DNA from: Sphingomonas sp. TDK1
GTDB lineage: Bacteria; Pseudomonadota; Alphaproteobacteria; Sphingomonadales; Sphingomonadaceae
DNA length: 64,000 bases
Direction: 5' to 3'
Assembly (NCBI RefSeq): GCF_001650735.1
Contig: NZ_LXVY01000046.1
Location: forward strand, 106,727 to 170,726
Both the position numbers and the translations under genes were made by a program. Under the pieces are notes generated by a model. That model saw only the letters and a list, made by a program, of their open reading frames with translations. It was not told the DNA's origin and did no database searches. Within the stretch, counting starts at the first letter, position 1, and each line of letters opens with the position of its first letter. Below are positions 7,837-16,401 of the stretch, piece by piece.

Positions 7837-10800
7837 CGCGGCATCCACACCCGTACCAGGCTCAGCAGCTTGTCGATGTCGAGCGGCTTGGCGAGATAGT
7901 CGTTGGCGCCCGCGTCCAGACATTCCTGCTGGTCGCGCGCCATCGCCTTGGCGGTCAGCATGAGGATCGGCAGCGTCTTGCCCCAGGGGCGCTTGCGAAT
8001 CTCACGCGTGGCGGTGAGACCGTCCATCTCCGGCATCATCACGTCCATCAATACGAGATCGACCGGATCGGTGAGCTTGCGCGCTGCTTCATCGAGCGCG
8101 TGCAGCGCCTCGCGCCCGTTGCGGGCGATGCGTACCTTGACCCCATGGGGCTCGAAAATGCTCGTAAGGGCGTAAACGTTCCGGATGTCGTCCTCGACGA
8201 CCAGGATCGACCTGCCCTCCAATGCAGCGTCGCGGCCCAGCGCCTTGGCGATCAGCTGCTGCTGCGGCTCCGGCAGCTCCGACACGACCTGATGGAGGAA
8301 CAAGGTCACCTCGTCGAGCAGCCGCTCGGGCGACTTGGCGCCCTTCACGATAATCGACTTCGAATATTTGCGGAGGCGCAGCTCCTCGTCCTGGCTGAGA
8401 TCGCGACCGGTGTAGACGATCACCGGCGGAAATCCGACGCTGTCATCCTCACTCAGCCGGTCCAGCAGATCGAGGCCCGACGCATCCGGCAGGTTGAGGT
8501 CGAGCACCATGCAATCGAACGTGTCCGTTCCCAGCAGTTCGAAGGTCTGCGCGGCCGAGTGCGACTGCACCGTCTCCACGTCGCGGGACGCCAGCAACGC
8601 CTTGACGCTCTCCGCCTGCTGGGCGTCATCCTCGACCACCAGCACGCGCCGCATCCGCTGCGACATCCTGGCTTCCAGCCCCTCGAGCATGTCGACCAGC
8701 TGCTCGCGCTTCACCGGCTTGAACAAATAGCCCACCGCGCCGCTCGACAGCGCCGCCTGGCTGTCATCGTCGACGGAGACCACATGCACCGGGATGTGCC
8801 GCGTACGCACGTCGCGCTTGATCCGATCGAGCACCGACAAGCCGGTATGATCCGGCAGGTTCATGTCGAGGATCACGGCGTTCGGAACATATTGGCGCGC
8901 GAGCAGCGCCCCTTCATCCGCGGTGCCGGCGATCAGGCACTGGAATCCGAGGTCGTGGGCGATATCGCACAGGATGCGGGCGAACACCGGATCATCCTCG
9001 ACGATCAGGATCACGCGGCAATCCCCCGAAAGCTTCTCGCGATCATCCTCGGCCGGCTCCGCGCCGCGACGGCGGCCGGGCTTGGGATTCGACGGCTGCG
9101 GCTTGATCGGCGCCGGGCTGGGGCTGGGCAGCGGAGCCGGCGTCTGAACCAGCGCGGGGTCGTAGGACTCGGGCAGGATCAGCGTGAAGGCACTCCCCTC
9201 TCCCGGCGTGCTTTCCACCGCGACTTCGCCGCCGAGCAGCCGTGCCAGCTCGCGCGAGATCGACAGGCCAAGGCCGGTGCCGCCATATTTTCGGCTGACC
9301 GTCCCATCCGCCTGACGGAACGCTTCGAAGATGACCTGCTGCTGCTCGGCCGGGATGCCCACCCCCGTATCGCGCACGGTGAAGGCGATCCGCCCATCGG
9401 GCCGCCGCGACACGCCGAGCGACACTGCGCCTTTGGCGGTGAACTTGATCGCGTTCGACAGGAAGTTCTTGAGCACCTGCTCCAGCCGCTGCGGATCGGT
9501 TTCGATATCGCCCGGCGCGCCGGCCGCCTGCTCGATGCGGAAATCGAGCCCCTTGGCGGCGGCGGAAGCGCCGAACACCGCCTTCAGCTTGTCCAGCACC
9601 GGGGCGATGCGAAGGCGCCGCGGTTGCAGCTCGAGCTTGCCGGCCTCGATCTTCGAGATGTCGAGAATGTCGTTGATCAACGAGAGCAGGTCATTGCCCG
9701 ATGTCTCGATCGTCTCGGCATGGCGGACCTGCTCGGCGCTGAGATTCCCCGCGCGATTCTCCGCCAGCAATCGCGCCATAATCAGCAGCGAATTGAGCGG
9801 CGTGCGCAGCTCATGGCTCATATTGGCGAGAAACTCGGACTTGTAGCGGCTGGCCTGCTCCAGATCGGCGGCCTGATGCTCCAGGGAGGTCTGCGCGCGC
9901 GCCAGCTCGTCGCGCTGCATCTCCAGCGCGCGGGTTTGCGCTTCCAGTTCGGCATTGCTCTGCTCAAGGGCAATCTGCTGTGCCTCCAGCCGGGCAGCCG
10001 TGTCCTGCAATTCGCGGCTCTGGGCCTCGAGCTCGTCATTATTCACCCGCAGTTCCTCGCTCTGGACCTGCAGTTCCTCGGCCTGCTTCTGCGTCTGCTC
10101 CAGCAGATCCCGCAGCCTTGCGCGGTACTTGCCCGACCGGATCGAGACGCCGAGTTGCCCCGCGACCCGTTCCAGCATCGTCTGCACCAGCGGGTCTACG
10201 GCGCCACCGAAGCCGAGTTCGATGACGGCATTGATCTCCCCGTCCGCCTCGGTGAGGCCGATAAGGAGCACCCGCGGCTGCGCCTGCCCCAGACCCGAGC
10301 CGTAATAGAGATAGCCATCGGGTAGCTGATCGAGCACGAACTGCCGGCGGTCCGCGATGGCTTGGCCAAGCAGGCCTTCGCCCGGCTTCACCCATTCCGG
10401 CAGTGGCGCATCGCCGGGCACCGCATAGGTGCCCCGGCGCCGAAACCCCGCACCGCTGGGATCGCGCACGAAGATGGCGCCCGCCTGCGCGCCGCTGTAA
10501 TCGGCCAGGAAGCGCAAGGCGGCGGTGGCCAGTTCATCGAGCGGCATTTCGCCGGCCACGGCGCGGGCCAGCCCGACCTGCGCCGATTGCAGCCACTCTT
10601 CGCGTTGGATCGCCAACCGGTTGCGCACGAAGGCGAAGCCGATCCCCGCCAGGATCCAGATGATCGCGGTGCCCAGGATCCGGTTTACCAGCACCACCTG
10701 CGGATCGACGCCCGGAGGGGCCAGGGTGAAACCGGCGAAGTTCAGCAGTGTTGCCAGTGCCGCCACTATCAGCGGCAGCATGGGCCGGCGCCCGACATAG

Positions 10801-10958
10801 GCAATCACGGTGGGGAGCAGATAGCCGGCCCAAGTCGCGGTACCCAAGGGCAGCACGGTGTCCGCCCCGAAAGGGAGCACCAGCAGCCCGGCGAGACCGG
10901 CGTAGAGGGGCAAAGAGGAGCTATGGCTTCGCTGGCTGGGCGACATAAAGAAACTCAA
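7833..10958 (-). CDS. membrane hybrid histidine kinase with GAF domain and three receivers
   Basis: This 1041-residue protein has a hydrophobic N-terminus with about four membrane segments (15-115), a GAF-like domain (about 130-275), a long coiled coil rich in Q, E and L (275-375), and a HisKA domain with H382 in ANMSHELRTPLNS. A HATPase domain (NFLSNAIKF, DTGVGIP, GTGLGLSIS) follows, then three receivers with acceptor sites in DMNLPDHTG, DLNLPDASG and DVMMPEMDG. It resembles the multi-receiver kinases often found beside CheR in alphaproteobacteria. It is the first gene of the operon, and its stop overlaps the cheR start. An alternative ATG lies four codons in. Confidence 0.88.
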   Translation of the reverse strand: MSFFMSPSQRSHSSSLPLYAGLAGLLVLPFGADTVLPLGTATWAGYLLPTVIAYVGRRPMLPLIVAALATLLNFAGFTLAPPGVDPQVVLVNRILGTAIIWILAGIGFAFVRNRLAIQREEWLQSAQVGLARAVAGEMPLDELATAALRFLADYSGAQAGAIFVRDPSGAGFRRRGTYAVPGDAPLPEWVKPGEGLLGQAIADRRQFVLDQLPDGYLYYGSGLGQAQPRVLLIGLTEADGEINAVIELGFGGAVDPLVQTMLERVAGQLGVSIRSGKYRARLRDLLEQTQKQAEELQVQSEELRVNNDELEAQSRELQDTAARLEAQQIALEQSNAELEAQTRALEMQRDELARAQTSLEHQAADLEQASRYKSEFLANMSHELRTPLNSLLIMARLLAENRAGNLSAEQVRHAETIETSGNDLLSLINDILDISKIEAGKLELQPRRLRIAPVLDKLKAVFGASAAAKGLDFRIEQAAGAPGDIETDPQRLEQVLKNFLSNAIKFTAKGAVSLGVSRRPDGRIAFTVRDTGVGIPAEQQQVIFEAFRQADGTVSRKYGGTGLGLSISRELARLLGGEVAVESTPGEGSAFTLILPESYDPALVQTPAPLPSPSPAPIKPQPSNPKPGRRRGAEPAEDDREKLSGDCRVILIVEDDPVFARILCDIAHDLGFQCLIAGTADEGALLARQYVPNAVILDMNLPDHTGLSVLDRIKRDVRTRHIPVHVVSVDDDSQAALSSGAVGYLFKPVKREQLVDMLEGLEARMSQRMRRVLVVEDDAQQAESVKALLASRDVETVQSHSAAQTFELLGTDTFDCMVLDLNLPDASGLDLLDRLSEDDSVGFPPVIVYTGRDLSQDEELRLRKYSKSIIVKGAKSPERLLDEVTLFLHQVVSELPEPQQQLIAKALGRDAALEGRSILVVEDDIRNVYALTSIFEPHGVKVRIARNGREALHALDEAARKLTDPVDLVLMDVMMPEMDGLTATREIRKRPWGKTLPILMLTAKAMARDQQECLDAGANDYLAKPLDIDKLLSLVRVWMPR

Positions 10959-11249
10959 GGGGATAGATGCGAAAGCAGGTACCCGGCTTTACCACTGTGC
11001 CGCAACCCCGCCCGCAGGTGCGGACAGGCCGCGACCGGGCGATGCCCGGCATGCCGCCCTGCGTGCAGATCGCGCCGTGATACCGGACGCGGCGGTGCTG
11101 GACGCGGAGACCGATACGGACGTGCCCCCTTTCCGCCGCACCCCCCATGGCGCATCGCGAACGGCTTCCTGTCGTCGGGGATCGAGGGCGATGCGAGGCG
11201 GCGGCGTGATCGAGGAAAGGGTGCGTCAGATCGCCAAGGAGAGCAGGGC
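10959..11249. other. intergenic region between the kinase operon and the envelope operon
   Basis: These 291 bases should hold the promoter of the kinase operon (read leftwards) and the end of the mlaA-like transcript. I find no gene with a recognisable domain. Plus-strand frames here are short or arginine-rich. No clear terminator hairpin was found. Confidence 0.4.
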
Positions 11250-12161
11250 CTAGCCGGCCGCCATTGCCTTGCGCCGGCAGCTATGGGGCGGCGGGGCGTC
11301 GCGCAACGCCTCCACCCGCGCACGCTGCCGCTGGAGGTACAGGTCGCGCCGCACGGCATAAGGGTCCTCGCTATCCCGCACCGTCTGGAGGATTTCCTCC
11401 TTCTGGTCGCGGCGATCGAGGATACGGACCACGGCCGACCCGATCACATAGGGCCGGGACCGGAACGGCCCGCCGAGCACGAAGGGCGAGGCGAAGAAAT
11501 CGACCATGCCGCCCACCACATCGCGCACCGTTGTCGGCCCGGCGACCGGCACATAGAGGAACGGCCCCGGCTTCACGCCATAGAAGCCGAGCGTGTCGGA
11601 AAAGCGGTTCTGCCGCAGCGGCAGGTTGAACGGACACCGCTTGGCGACATCCACCGTGCCCGCGATGCCGAGCGTGGTATTGATGGCGAACCGGCCGACC
11701 GTCTCCACCGCCTTGCCGGGTTTCAGCTGCAGCAGATAATTGACGGCCACCACCGGCTCGCGCAAATTGGTGAAGAAGTTGCGCAGGCCCGAGCGGATCG
11801 GCTTGGGAACCACTTTCGCATAGGATCTGGAAGCCGGCCCTGTGACAGCGTCATCGAGATGCTGCGTCAGAGAGAAGGAAAGCGCATTGACCTTCTCCAG
11901 CGGATCGCCCGGCGTTCCGTGATGCCGCCCCGACACGACGATCTCGTGCTCCTGCTCCTCCGCGGCATCCACGGGTGCCGGCGCGACGATGACGGGCGTC
12001 GTCACCGCCGCCGCGAGCGCGGGGGCGACGGGAGGTACGAAGACCATCGCGCCGATCGCGGTACCCAGCATCAGCGCGGCCGCACGGGGGAAAAATCGAG
12101 GATCGGGAGCGTGGACCTGGAGGGTCGCAAGGATCTTCTTTCGTTGGCGATTCCAAACCAT
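11250..12161 (-). CDS. MlaA (VacJ)-family protein without lipobox
   Basis: MlaA proteins sit in the outer membrane and remove phospholipids from its outer leaflet. The family core is clear: DPLEKVNALSFSL, then NFFTNLREPVVAVNYLLQ, RFAINTTLGIAGTVDVAK, DTLGFYGVKPGPFLYVPVAG and TTVRDVVGG. Unlike E. coli MlaA, the N-terminus has a hydrophobic stretch ending in ALAAA and no cysteine at a lipobox, so the protein is probably not a lipoprotein. ATG 12161 is used; an in-frame GTG at 12188 would add nine residues. It is the last gene of a four-gene minus-strand run with a TolC, a HlyD and a degenerate ABC protein, 48 bases after the TolC stop. A basic, proline-containing tail follows the core. Confidence 0.82.
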   Translation of the reverse strand: MVWNRQRKKILATLQVHAPDPRFFPRAAALMLGTAIGAMVFVPPVAPALAAAVTTPVIVAPAPVDAAEEQEHEIVVSGRHHGTPGDPLEKVNALSFSLTQHLDDAVTGPASRSYAKVVPKPIRSGLRNFFTNLREPVVAVNYLLQLKPGKAVETVGRFAINTTLGIAGTVDVAKRCPFNLPLRQNRFSDTLGFYGVKPGPFLYVPVAGPTTVRDVVGGMVDFFASPFVLGGPFRSRPYVIGSAVVRILDRRDQKEEILQTVRDSEDPYAVRRDLYLQRQRARVEALRDAPPPHSCRRKAMAAG

Positions 12162-12209
12162 GACGTTGCCGCCGCGGCGCTTCCGCACTCGCCCGAATAG
12201 AAAATCGGC

Positions 12210-13595
12210 TCACAGCCCGAGAACGCTCCGGTCGGCGGTGGCGGCGGCAAGGTCCGCTCGCGCCACCAGCGCCTGATACCGCGCGTCGAGCGCCCGCAAC
12301 CGGGCATCGGTGGCGCTCTCCTCGCGTTGATTGATCAGGAAGAAGTCGCTTGCGCCCATATCGAAGCGGCGCTGCTCGGCGACGGCCATCCTGCCCGCAA
12401 GTTCAGCCTCCTGCGCGGCGAGATCGGCTACCCGGTCGGCACCTTCGATACCGATGGCGATGCCCTTCACTTCGATGGCGATCTGCTCCTCCAGCATGCG
12501 GTGGCGGGTACGCAGCCCGTCGATCTCGGCCTTGGCCTCGGCGATGCGTCCGCGCGCGCTGCGCCGTTCGAGCGGCACCGAGAATTTGACGCCGACGATC
12601 GCCTCGGCGGGCGTGCGCGACGGCCCGCCCAATCCGATGGCGCCGACGTCCTTGCCCAGCTCGGCCCGTGCATCGAGCCGCGGCCGCAGGTCGTTCTCGG
12701 CGAGATCGAGCCGTGCGAGCGACTGGTCGATCCGCACCAGCACCGTCTTCAGGTCGGGCCGGAGGATGGGTCCCACCTTGCGGGGTGCGATCGCCAGTTC
12801 GGGCAGTGCTTCGGGCAGCTGCTCGGCCGCCGGCACCAGCGGCGCCCCATCCCCATCGCGCCAGAAGAAGGAAAGCGCGTTGGCGGCCTCGGCGAATTTC
12901 TGCTCGGCCTGGGCGACCAGCGAGCGGCGGCGGGCGAGGTTCTGATCGTTCTCGGTAATCAGGATCTGCGGGCGCGCGCCGAGCTGCACCTGCCGCGCCA
13001 GCTGCGACCGACGCTTTTCGGAGAGCGCCAGCAGATCGCGATAGGTCTTGAGGCGCAGCCCGGCGACGGCCCAGGCCTGATAGGCGCTCATCGCGCGCCG
13101 CTGCACCCCGATCGCCACCATCTCGCGCTCCAGCCGGGCGACATCGACATCCTGGTCGGCGAGGCGCAGCTTGGTGCGGCGCTCGTCGGTCACCCGGTCG
13201 CGCAGCAGCGAGAAGACCGCGCCGACTTTGAACTCGCCGAGCTGGTTGGTGTAGGCCTTGTCCTCATAGACCGGGAACTTGCCGCGCGAGACGCGGTAGC
13301 CCGCGTATAGCCCGCCGCCATTGTTATCCAAGGCGCGGCTGGCCTTCGCCTCCACCACCGCGCCGTCATAATAGCCGAAGGGCCGTGTCTGCGCGTCCAC
13401 GTCGAACACCACGTCGAAGGCGCCCTCGGCGCTCAGCGCCTTGCCCTCGGCCTGGCGCTGCTTGGCCAGCGCCTCGATGATCTGGGGGGCGTTCTGCGCC
13501 GAGGAGCGCAGCACCTGGTCGAGCGTCAGCGGCCCCTGCGCGGCGGCGGGCGCCGCACAGACCAGCGCGCACAGGATGAGCAGCAGCCGGGTCAT
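12210..13595 (-). CDS. TolC-family outer-membrane channel protein
   Basis: A 461-residue secreted protein with a clean signal peptide (LLLILCALVCAAPAAAQ). It has the long helical repeats, rich in A, R, L, E and Q, of the TolC/OEP fold: two related halves, each with a coiled hairpin (for example LEREMVAIGVQRRAMSAYQA, and ARLDLAENDLRPRLDARAEL in the second half). It should form the trimeric outer-membrane duct for the HlyD-like adaptor encoded directly upstream. The start ATG overlaps the HlyD stop as ATGA, so translation is coupled. Its substrate depends on the unusual ABC partner and is unknown. Confidence 0.8.
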   Translation of the reverse strand: MTRLLLILCALVCAAPAAAQGPLTLDQVLRSSAQNAPQIIEALAKQRQAEGKALSAEGAFDVVFDVDAQTRPFGYYDGAVVEAKASRALDNNGGGLYAGYRVSRGKFPVYEDKAYTNQLGEFKVGAVFSLLRDRVTDERRTKLRLADQDVDVARLEREMVAIGVQRRAMSAYQAWAVAGLRLKTYRDLLALSEKRRSQLARQVQLGARPQILITENDQNLARRRSLVAQAEQKFAEAANALSFFWRDGDGAPLVPAAEQLPEALPELAIAPRKVGPILRPDLKTVLVRIDQSLARLDLAENDLRPRLDARAELGKDVGAIGLGGPSRTPAEAIVGVKFSVPLERRSARGRIAEAKAEIDGLRTRHRMLEEQIAIEVKGIAIGIEGADRVADLAAQEAELAGRMAVAEQRRFDMGASDFFLINQREESATDARLRALDARYQALVARADLAAATADRSVLGL

Positions 13596-14653
13596 TTCTT
13601 TTTCTTCTTGTAGACGTCCATGCTCTTCTCCTCGCCCTTGCCGGCGGCGGTGCCGAATTCGAGCGGGAAGTCGTTGAGCTGGCGCCAGAGTTCATAGCCC
13701 ACCGGCACCGTCTCGCCCTGCACCCAGCCGCGCACCTTGGCGCCGAGGCGGACGAAGCGGTCGCCCGGCCAGGCGAGCGTGCCGGGCATCGGCTCGATCA
13801 GCACGCGGAACAGGCCGTCGGGCATGGCCGAGGGGTCGACCGAGCGCACCCGCCCGTCGAACAGGCCCCAGGCCATGGACGGCCAGCCGCTGAGCTGGAT
13901 CGCCGGCCAGCCCTCGAACTCCAGCCGTACGCGGCGGCCGGGGCGGACCAGCGCGATGTCGCGCCCGTCCACCATCAGCTCCACCACACGCTCGGTGCCG
14001 CCCTCGGGGGCCAGCGTCGCGAGTTCGGTGCCCGCGCTGACCAAAGTCGCGCCGGCGGCGGCGTTGAGCGTCTGGATGCGGCCGTCGCGCGGGGCGCGGA
14101 CGATCTGCACCGCCTGGCGGTTGAGCGACACTTCGATCCGGTTGAGCTTGGCCCGCGATTCCGCGAGCTTGGCGCCCTGATCGGCGACGCGGATCTGCGC
14201 CTGTTCGTAGTCGCGGCGCGCCGCCAGCCCTTCGTTGAACAGCGTGCGGGCGCGGTTCACGTCGATCGAGGCGACCGCGCGGGCGCTTTCCAGCGAGGCG
14301 ATTTCGGCGTGCACCTGGTCACGCTCGGCAGCGAGGCGTTCGAGCAAGGCGGGGTCGTTGTCCGAGATCTTGGCGATCGGATCGCCCTTCCTCACCGCCT
14401 GGCCATCGGTGACGAACCAGCGTTCGACTCGCCCCGGCACCAGCGCGGTGACCGACTGCACCCGGTCGTGCGGATCGAGCGCGACCACCTGCCCCCGCCC
14501 CGGCGCGGTCTGCACCCAGGGGACATAGACCATGGTGACGCCGATCAGCGCCACGGCGATCACGATCATCCAGGCGATGGCGCGGGCGATGCGCGGCGGG
14601 CGCATGGCGGCCAGCGTCGGGAAATGGCCGATATGGTCAGGCCTGAAGGGCAT
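13592..14653 (-). CDS. HlyD-family periplasmic adaptor (membrane fusion protein)
   Basis: A 353-residue adaptor with one N-terminal membrane segment (AIAWMIVIAVALIGVTMVYV), a biotinyl-lipoyl-like half (VTALVPGRVERWFVTDGQAV), a coiled-coil hairpin (about 100-180), the second lipoyl half (VRAPRDGRIQTLNAAAGATL) and a beta-barrel domain. This is the standard architecture that joins an inner-membrane exporter to TolC. The start at 14653 overlaps the end of the ABC gene by 17 bases; an earlier in-frame start at 14683 would only add residues from inside that gene. The C-terminus ends in YKKKKK, an unusual lysine tail, just before the coupled TolC start. Confidence 0.82.
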   Translation of the reverse strand: MPFRPDHIGHFPTLAAMRPPRIARAIAWMIVIAVALIGVTMVYVPWVQTAPGRGQVVALDPHDRVQSVTALVPGRVERWFVTDGQAVRKGDPIAKISDNDPALLERLAAERDQVHAEIASLESARAVASIDVNRARTLFNEGLAARRDYEQAQIRVADQGAKLAESRAKLNRIEVSLNRQAVQIVRAPRDGRIQTLNAAAGATLVSAGTELATLAPEGGTERVVELMVDGRDIALVRPGRRVRLEFEGWPAIQLSGWPSMAWGLFDGRVRSVDPSAMPDGLFRVLIEPMPGTLAWPGDRFVRLGAKVRGWVQGETVPVGYELWRQLNDFPLEFGTAAGKGEEKSMDVYKKKKK

Positions 14654-16328
14654 TGCCTGCCTCCTGCGCGGTGAGGGTAGCACGGAGCGCGTCGAGCGTT
14701 TCGAACCGTGCCTGGCTGGCCTTGCCCAGCCACAGATAGCCGTCGCGGCGGATCGCCTCGGGGCGGCCGGTGAAGAGAAGCACGGTGGTTCCTGCGTCGC
14801 GAAGCGCGTCGAGCGCGGCGGTCAATCGCGTTGGCGGGGTCAGATCGTAGAGCGGCCCGAGCAGCAGCACCTTGGGCCGCGCGAGCAGCGCGTTGGCCAG
14901 CTTGAGCGCCATCAGCTCGCCGATCGACAGCGGATAGCCCGACGCGGCAAGCGGCGTCTCCATCCCCTCGGGCAACTGGCCGATGCGGGCATCGAGCCCG
15001 ACCAGCGCGAGCGCATCGAGCACCCTGCCCGCCGGAATGCCGGCGCCGGCCAGCCCCAGATAGTCGCGGATGCTGATCTCGACGATGGTCGGGCGATCGA
15101 GCACGATCACGTCCGAGCGCAGGCGATAGACGTCGAGCGCCTCGAGATCGACGCCGCCCACCATCACCAGCCCGCGATCGGGCTGGAGGTTGCGCTTGAG
15201 CAGCATGGCGAGGCGGCTGTCCATCGTCGGCGCGCCGACCACGACCAGCTGGCTGGCCGCCGGGATGGTCAGGTCGATGCGGGCGTCGCCGGCCTCGACC
15301 TCGCGCAGCCGCACCTCGCCATTGCCCGGTGCCTCGCTGTTGCGGGTGTGGGTCTCGTGCGGGATGGCATAGAGCAGCGACACTTCCTCGGCCGCCGCAA
15401 CCATGTCGTAAAACGCATCGAGATAGGTGCCGAGCTGGCCCAGCCCGTAGAACACGCCGGACAGGATCAGCTCGGCGGCGACCAGCTGGCCGATCGAAAG
15501 CTGCCCCTGCAGGATCAGCCAGCCGCCCATCGCCAGCAGCGCGGCGCTCGCGGTGGCGTAGAGCAGCAGATAGGCGCAGGTCTGGGTGAAGCTGAAGCGG
15601 AAGTGGCGGCGGTGCGCGGCGACATAGGCGGCGGTCATCGTCTCCGACCCGTCCATCGCGAAATCGAGATGGCGGCTCGACTTGTAGAAGCCGTTGGAGG
15701 TGCCCAGCCCTTCCAGCCAGCGCGCGGCATCGTGCTTGGCATGGCTGAGCGCCACCGCCGAGCGGATCGCGCCGGGCGACCAGAGCTGCCAGATCAGCCA
15801 CACCAGCGCGATCAGGATGACGTTGAAGCCGAGGAAGAACGGGTGGTAGAAGCTGGTCACCACCAGCCCCACCACCGATTGCAGCAGGATGGTGAAGCCG
15901 CCGATGACGAGGCTCGGCACGCTCTTCTGCACCGTCATCAGGTCGAAATAGCGGTTGAACAGGTCGACGCGGCGGGCATCGGCGAAGAAGGGGTTGCGGG
16001 CGTGGACGGCGCGGATGGTGATTTCCGCCATGGTCCGCGCGAACAGCCGCCGCTCGAACAACGCCATGATGTGGACGCGGAGCGCCGCAAGGATGACGAC
16101 GATCAGCAGCAGCGTGAACAACAGCGCCGACAGGGTGATCAGCGGCGCGGGCAGCGCGATCTTGGCAACGCTGTTGATCAGCAGCTGCACCGAAATCGGC
16201 GTCGCCAGCGAGAGCAGGCTGATCGCGATGCCATAGACCATCGCCAGCCGCAGATAGCCGCCATCGGGGCCGATCACCTCCCCCAGCCAGCCGCGTACCT
16301 GCCCCCATCCGATCTTCTGTTTTGCCAT
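14637..16328 (-). CDS. ABC-exporter-like protein with degenerate nucleotide-binding domain
   Basis: This 563-residue protein has the layout of a type I secretion half-transporter: an exporter membrane domain with about six segments (25-320), then a nucleotide-binding-like domain (340-550). Every ATPase motif is changed. The Walker A position reads GAPTMDSRL (365-373) with no GKS/T lysine, the signature reads LSIGELMAL instead of LSGGQ, Walker B reads VLLLGPLYD with the Asp-Glu pair lost, and the switch histidine is replaced (FTGR). The fold is otherwise collinear with exporter NBDs, including LRSDVIVL and LPEGMET. It cannot be expected to hydrolyse ATP alone; it may pair with a separate ATPase or act as a passive scaffold. 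It is first in the operon ABC-HlyD-TolC-MlaA. The start ATG follows a plausible GGGAG ribosome site. Confidence 0.8.
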   Translation of the reverse strand: MAKQKIGWGQVRGWLGEVIGPDGGYLRLAMVYGIAISLLSLATPISVQLLINSVAKIALPAPLITLSALLFTLLLIVVILAALRVHIMALFERRLFARTMAEITIRAVHARNPFFADARRVDLFNRYFDLMTVQKSVPSLVIGGFTILLQSVVGLVVTSFYHPFFLGFNVILIALVWLIWQLWSPGAIRSAVALSHAKHDAARWLEGLGTSNGFYKSSRHLDFAMDGSETMTAAYVAAHRRHFRFSFTQTCAYLLLYATASAALLAMGGWLILQGQLSIGQLVAAELILSGVFYGLGQLGTYLDAFYDMVAAAEEVSLLYAIPHETHTRNSEAPGNGEVRLREVEAGDARIDLTIPAASQLVVVGAPTMDSRLAMLLKRNLQPDRGLVMVGGVDLEALDVYRLRSDVIVLDRPTIVEISIRDYLGLAGAGIPAGRVLDALALVGLDARIGQLPEGMETPLAASGYPLSIGELMALKLANALLARPKVLLLGPLYDLTPPTRLTAALDALRDAGTTVLLFTGRPEAIRRDGYLWLGKASQARFETLDALRATLTAQEAGNALQA

Positions 16329-16401
16329 CGCTCCACCAACTCCCTTCCGGATCGGTGAAGTGCGGGCGGAGCCTTATAAGAACAATGGCACGCCGGCTAT
16401 A

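Noticed and set aside
8100..10325. 741-codon plus-strand frame opposite the hybrid kinase
   Set aside because: The opposite strand encodes clear GAF, kinase and receiver domains; this frame has none.
11190..11252. short plus-strand frame ending IEERVRQIAKESRA, reminiscent of an acyl carrier protein start
   Set aside because: It stops after about 20 codons, has no phosphopantetheine DSL motif, and overlaps the mlaA-like gene end.
14532..16358. 608-codon plus-strand frame opposite the ABC and HlyD genes
   Set aside because: Its composition is the complement shadow of the exporter genes, with no motif.
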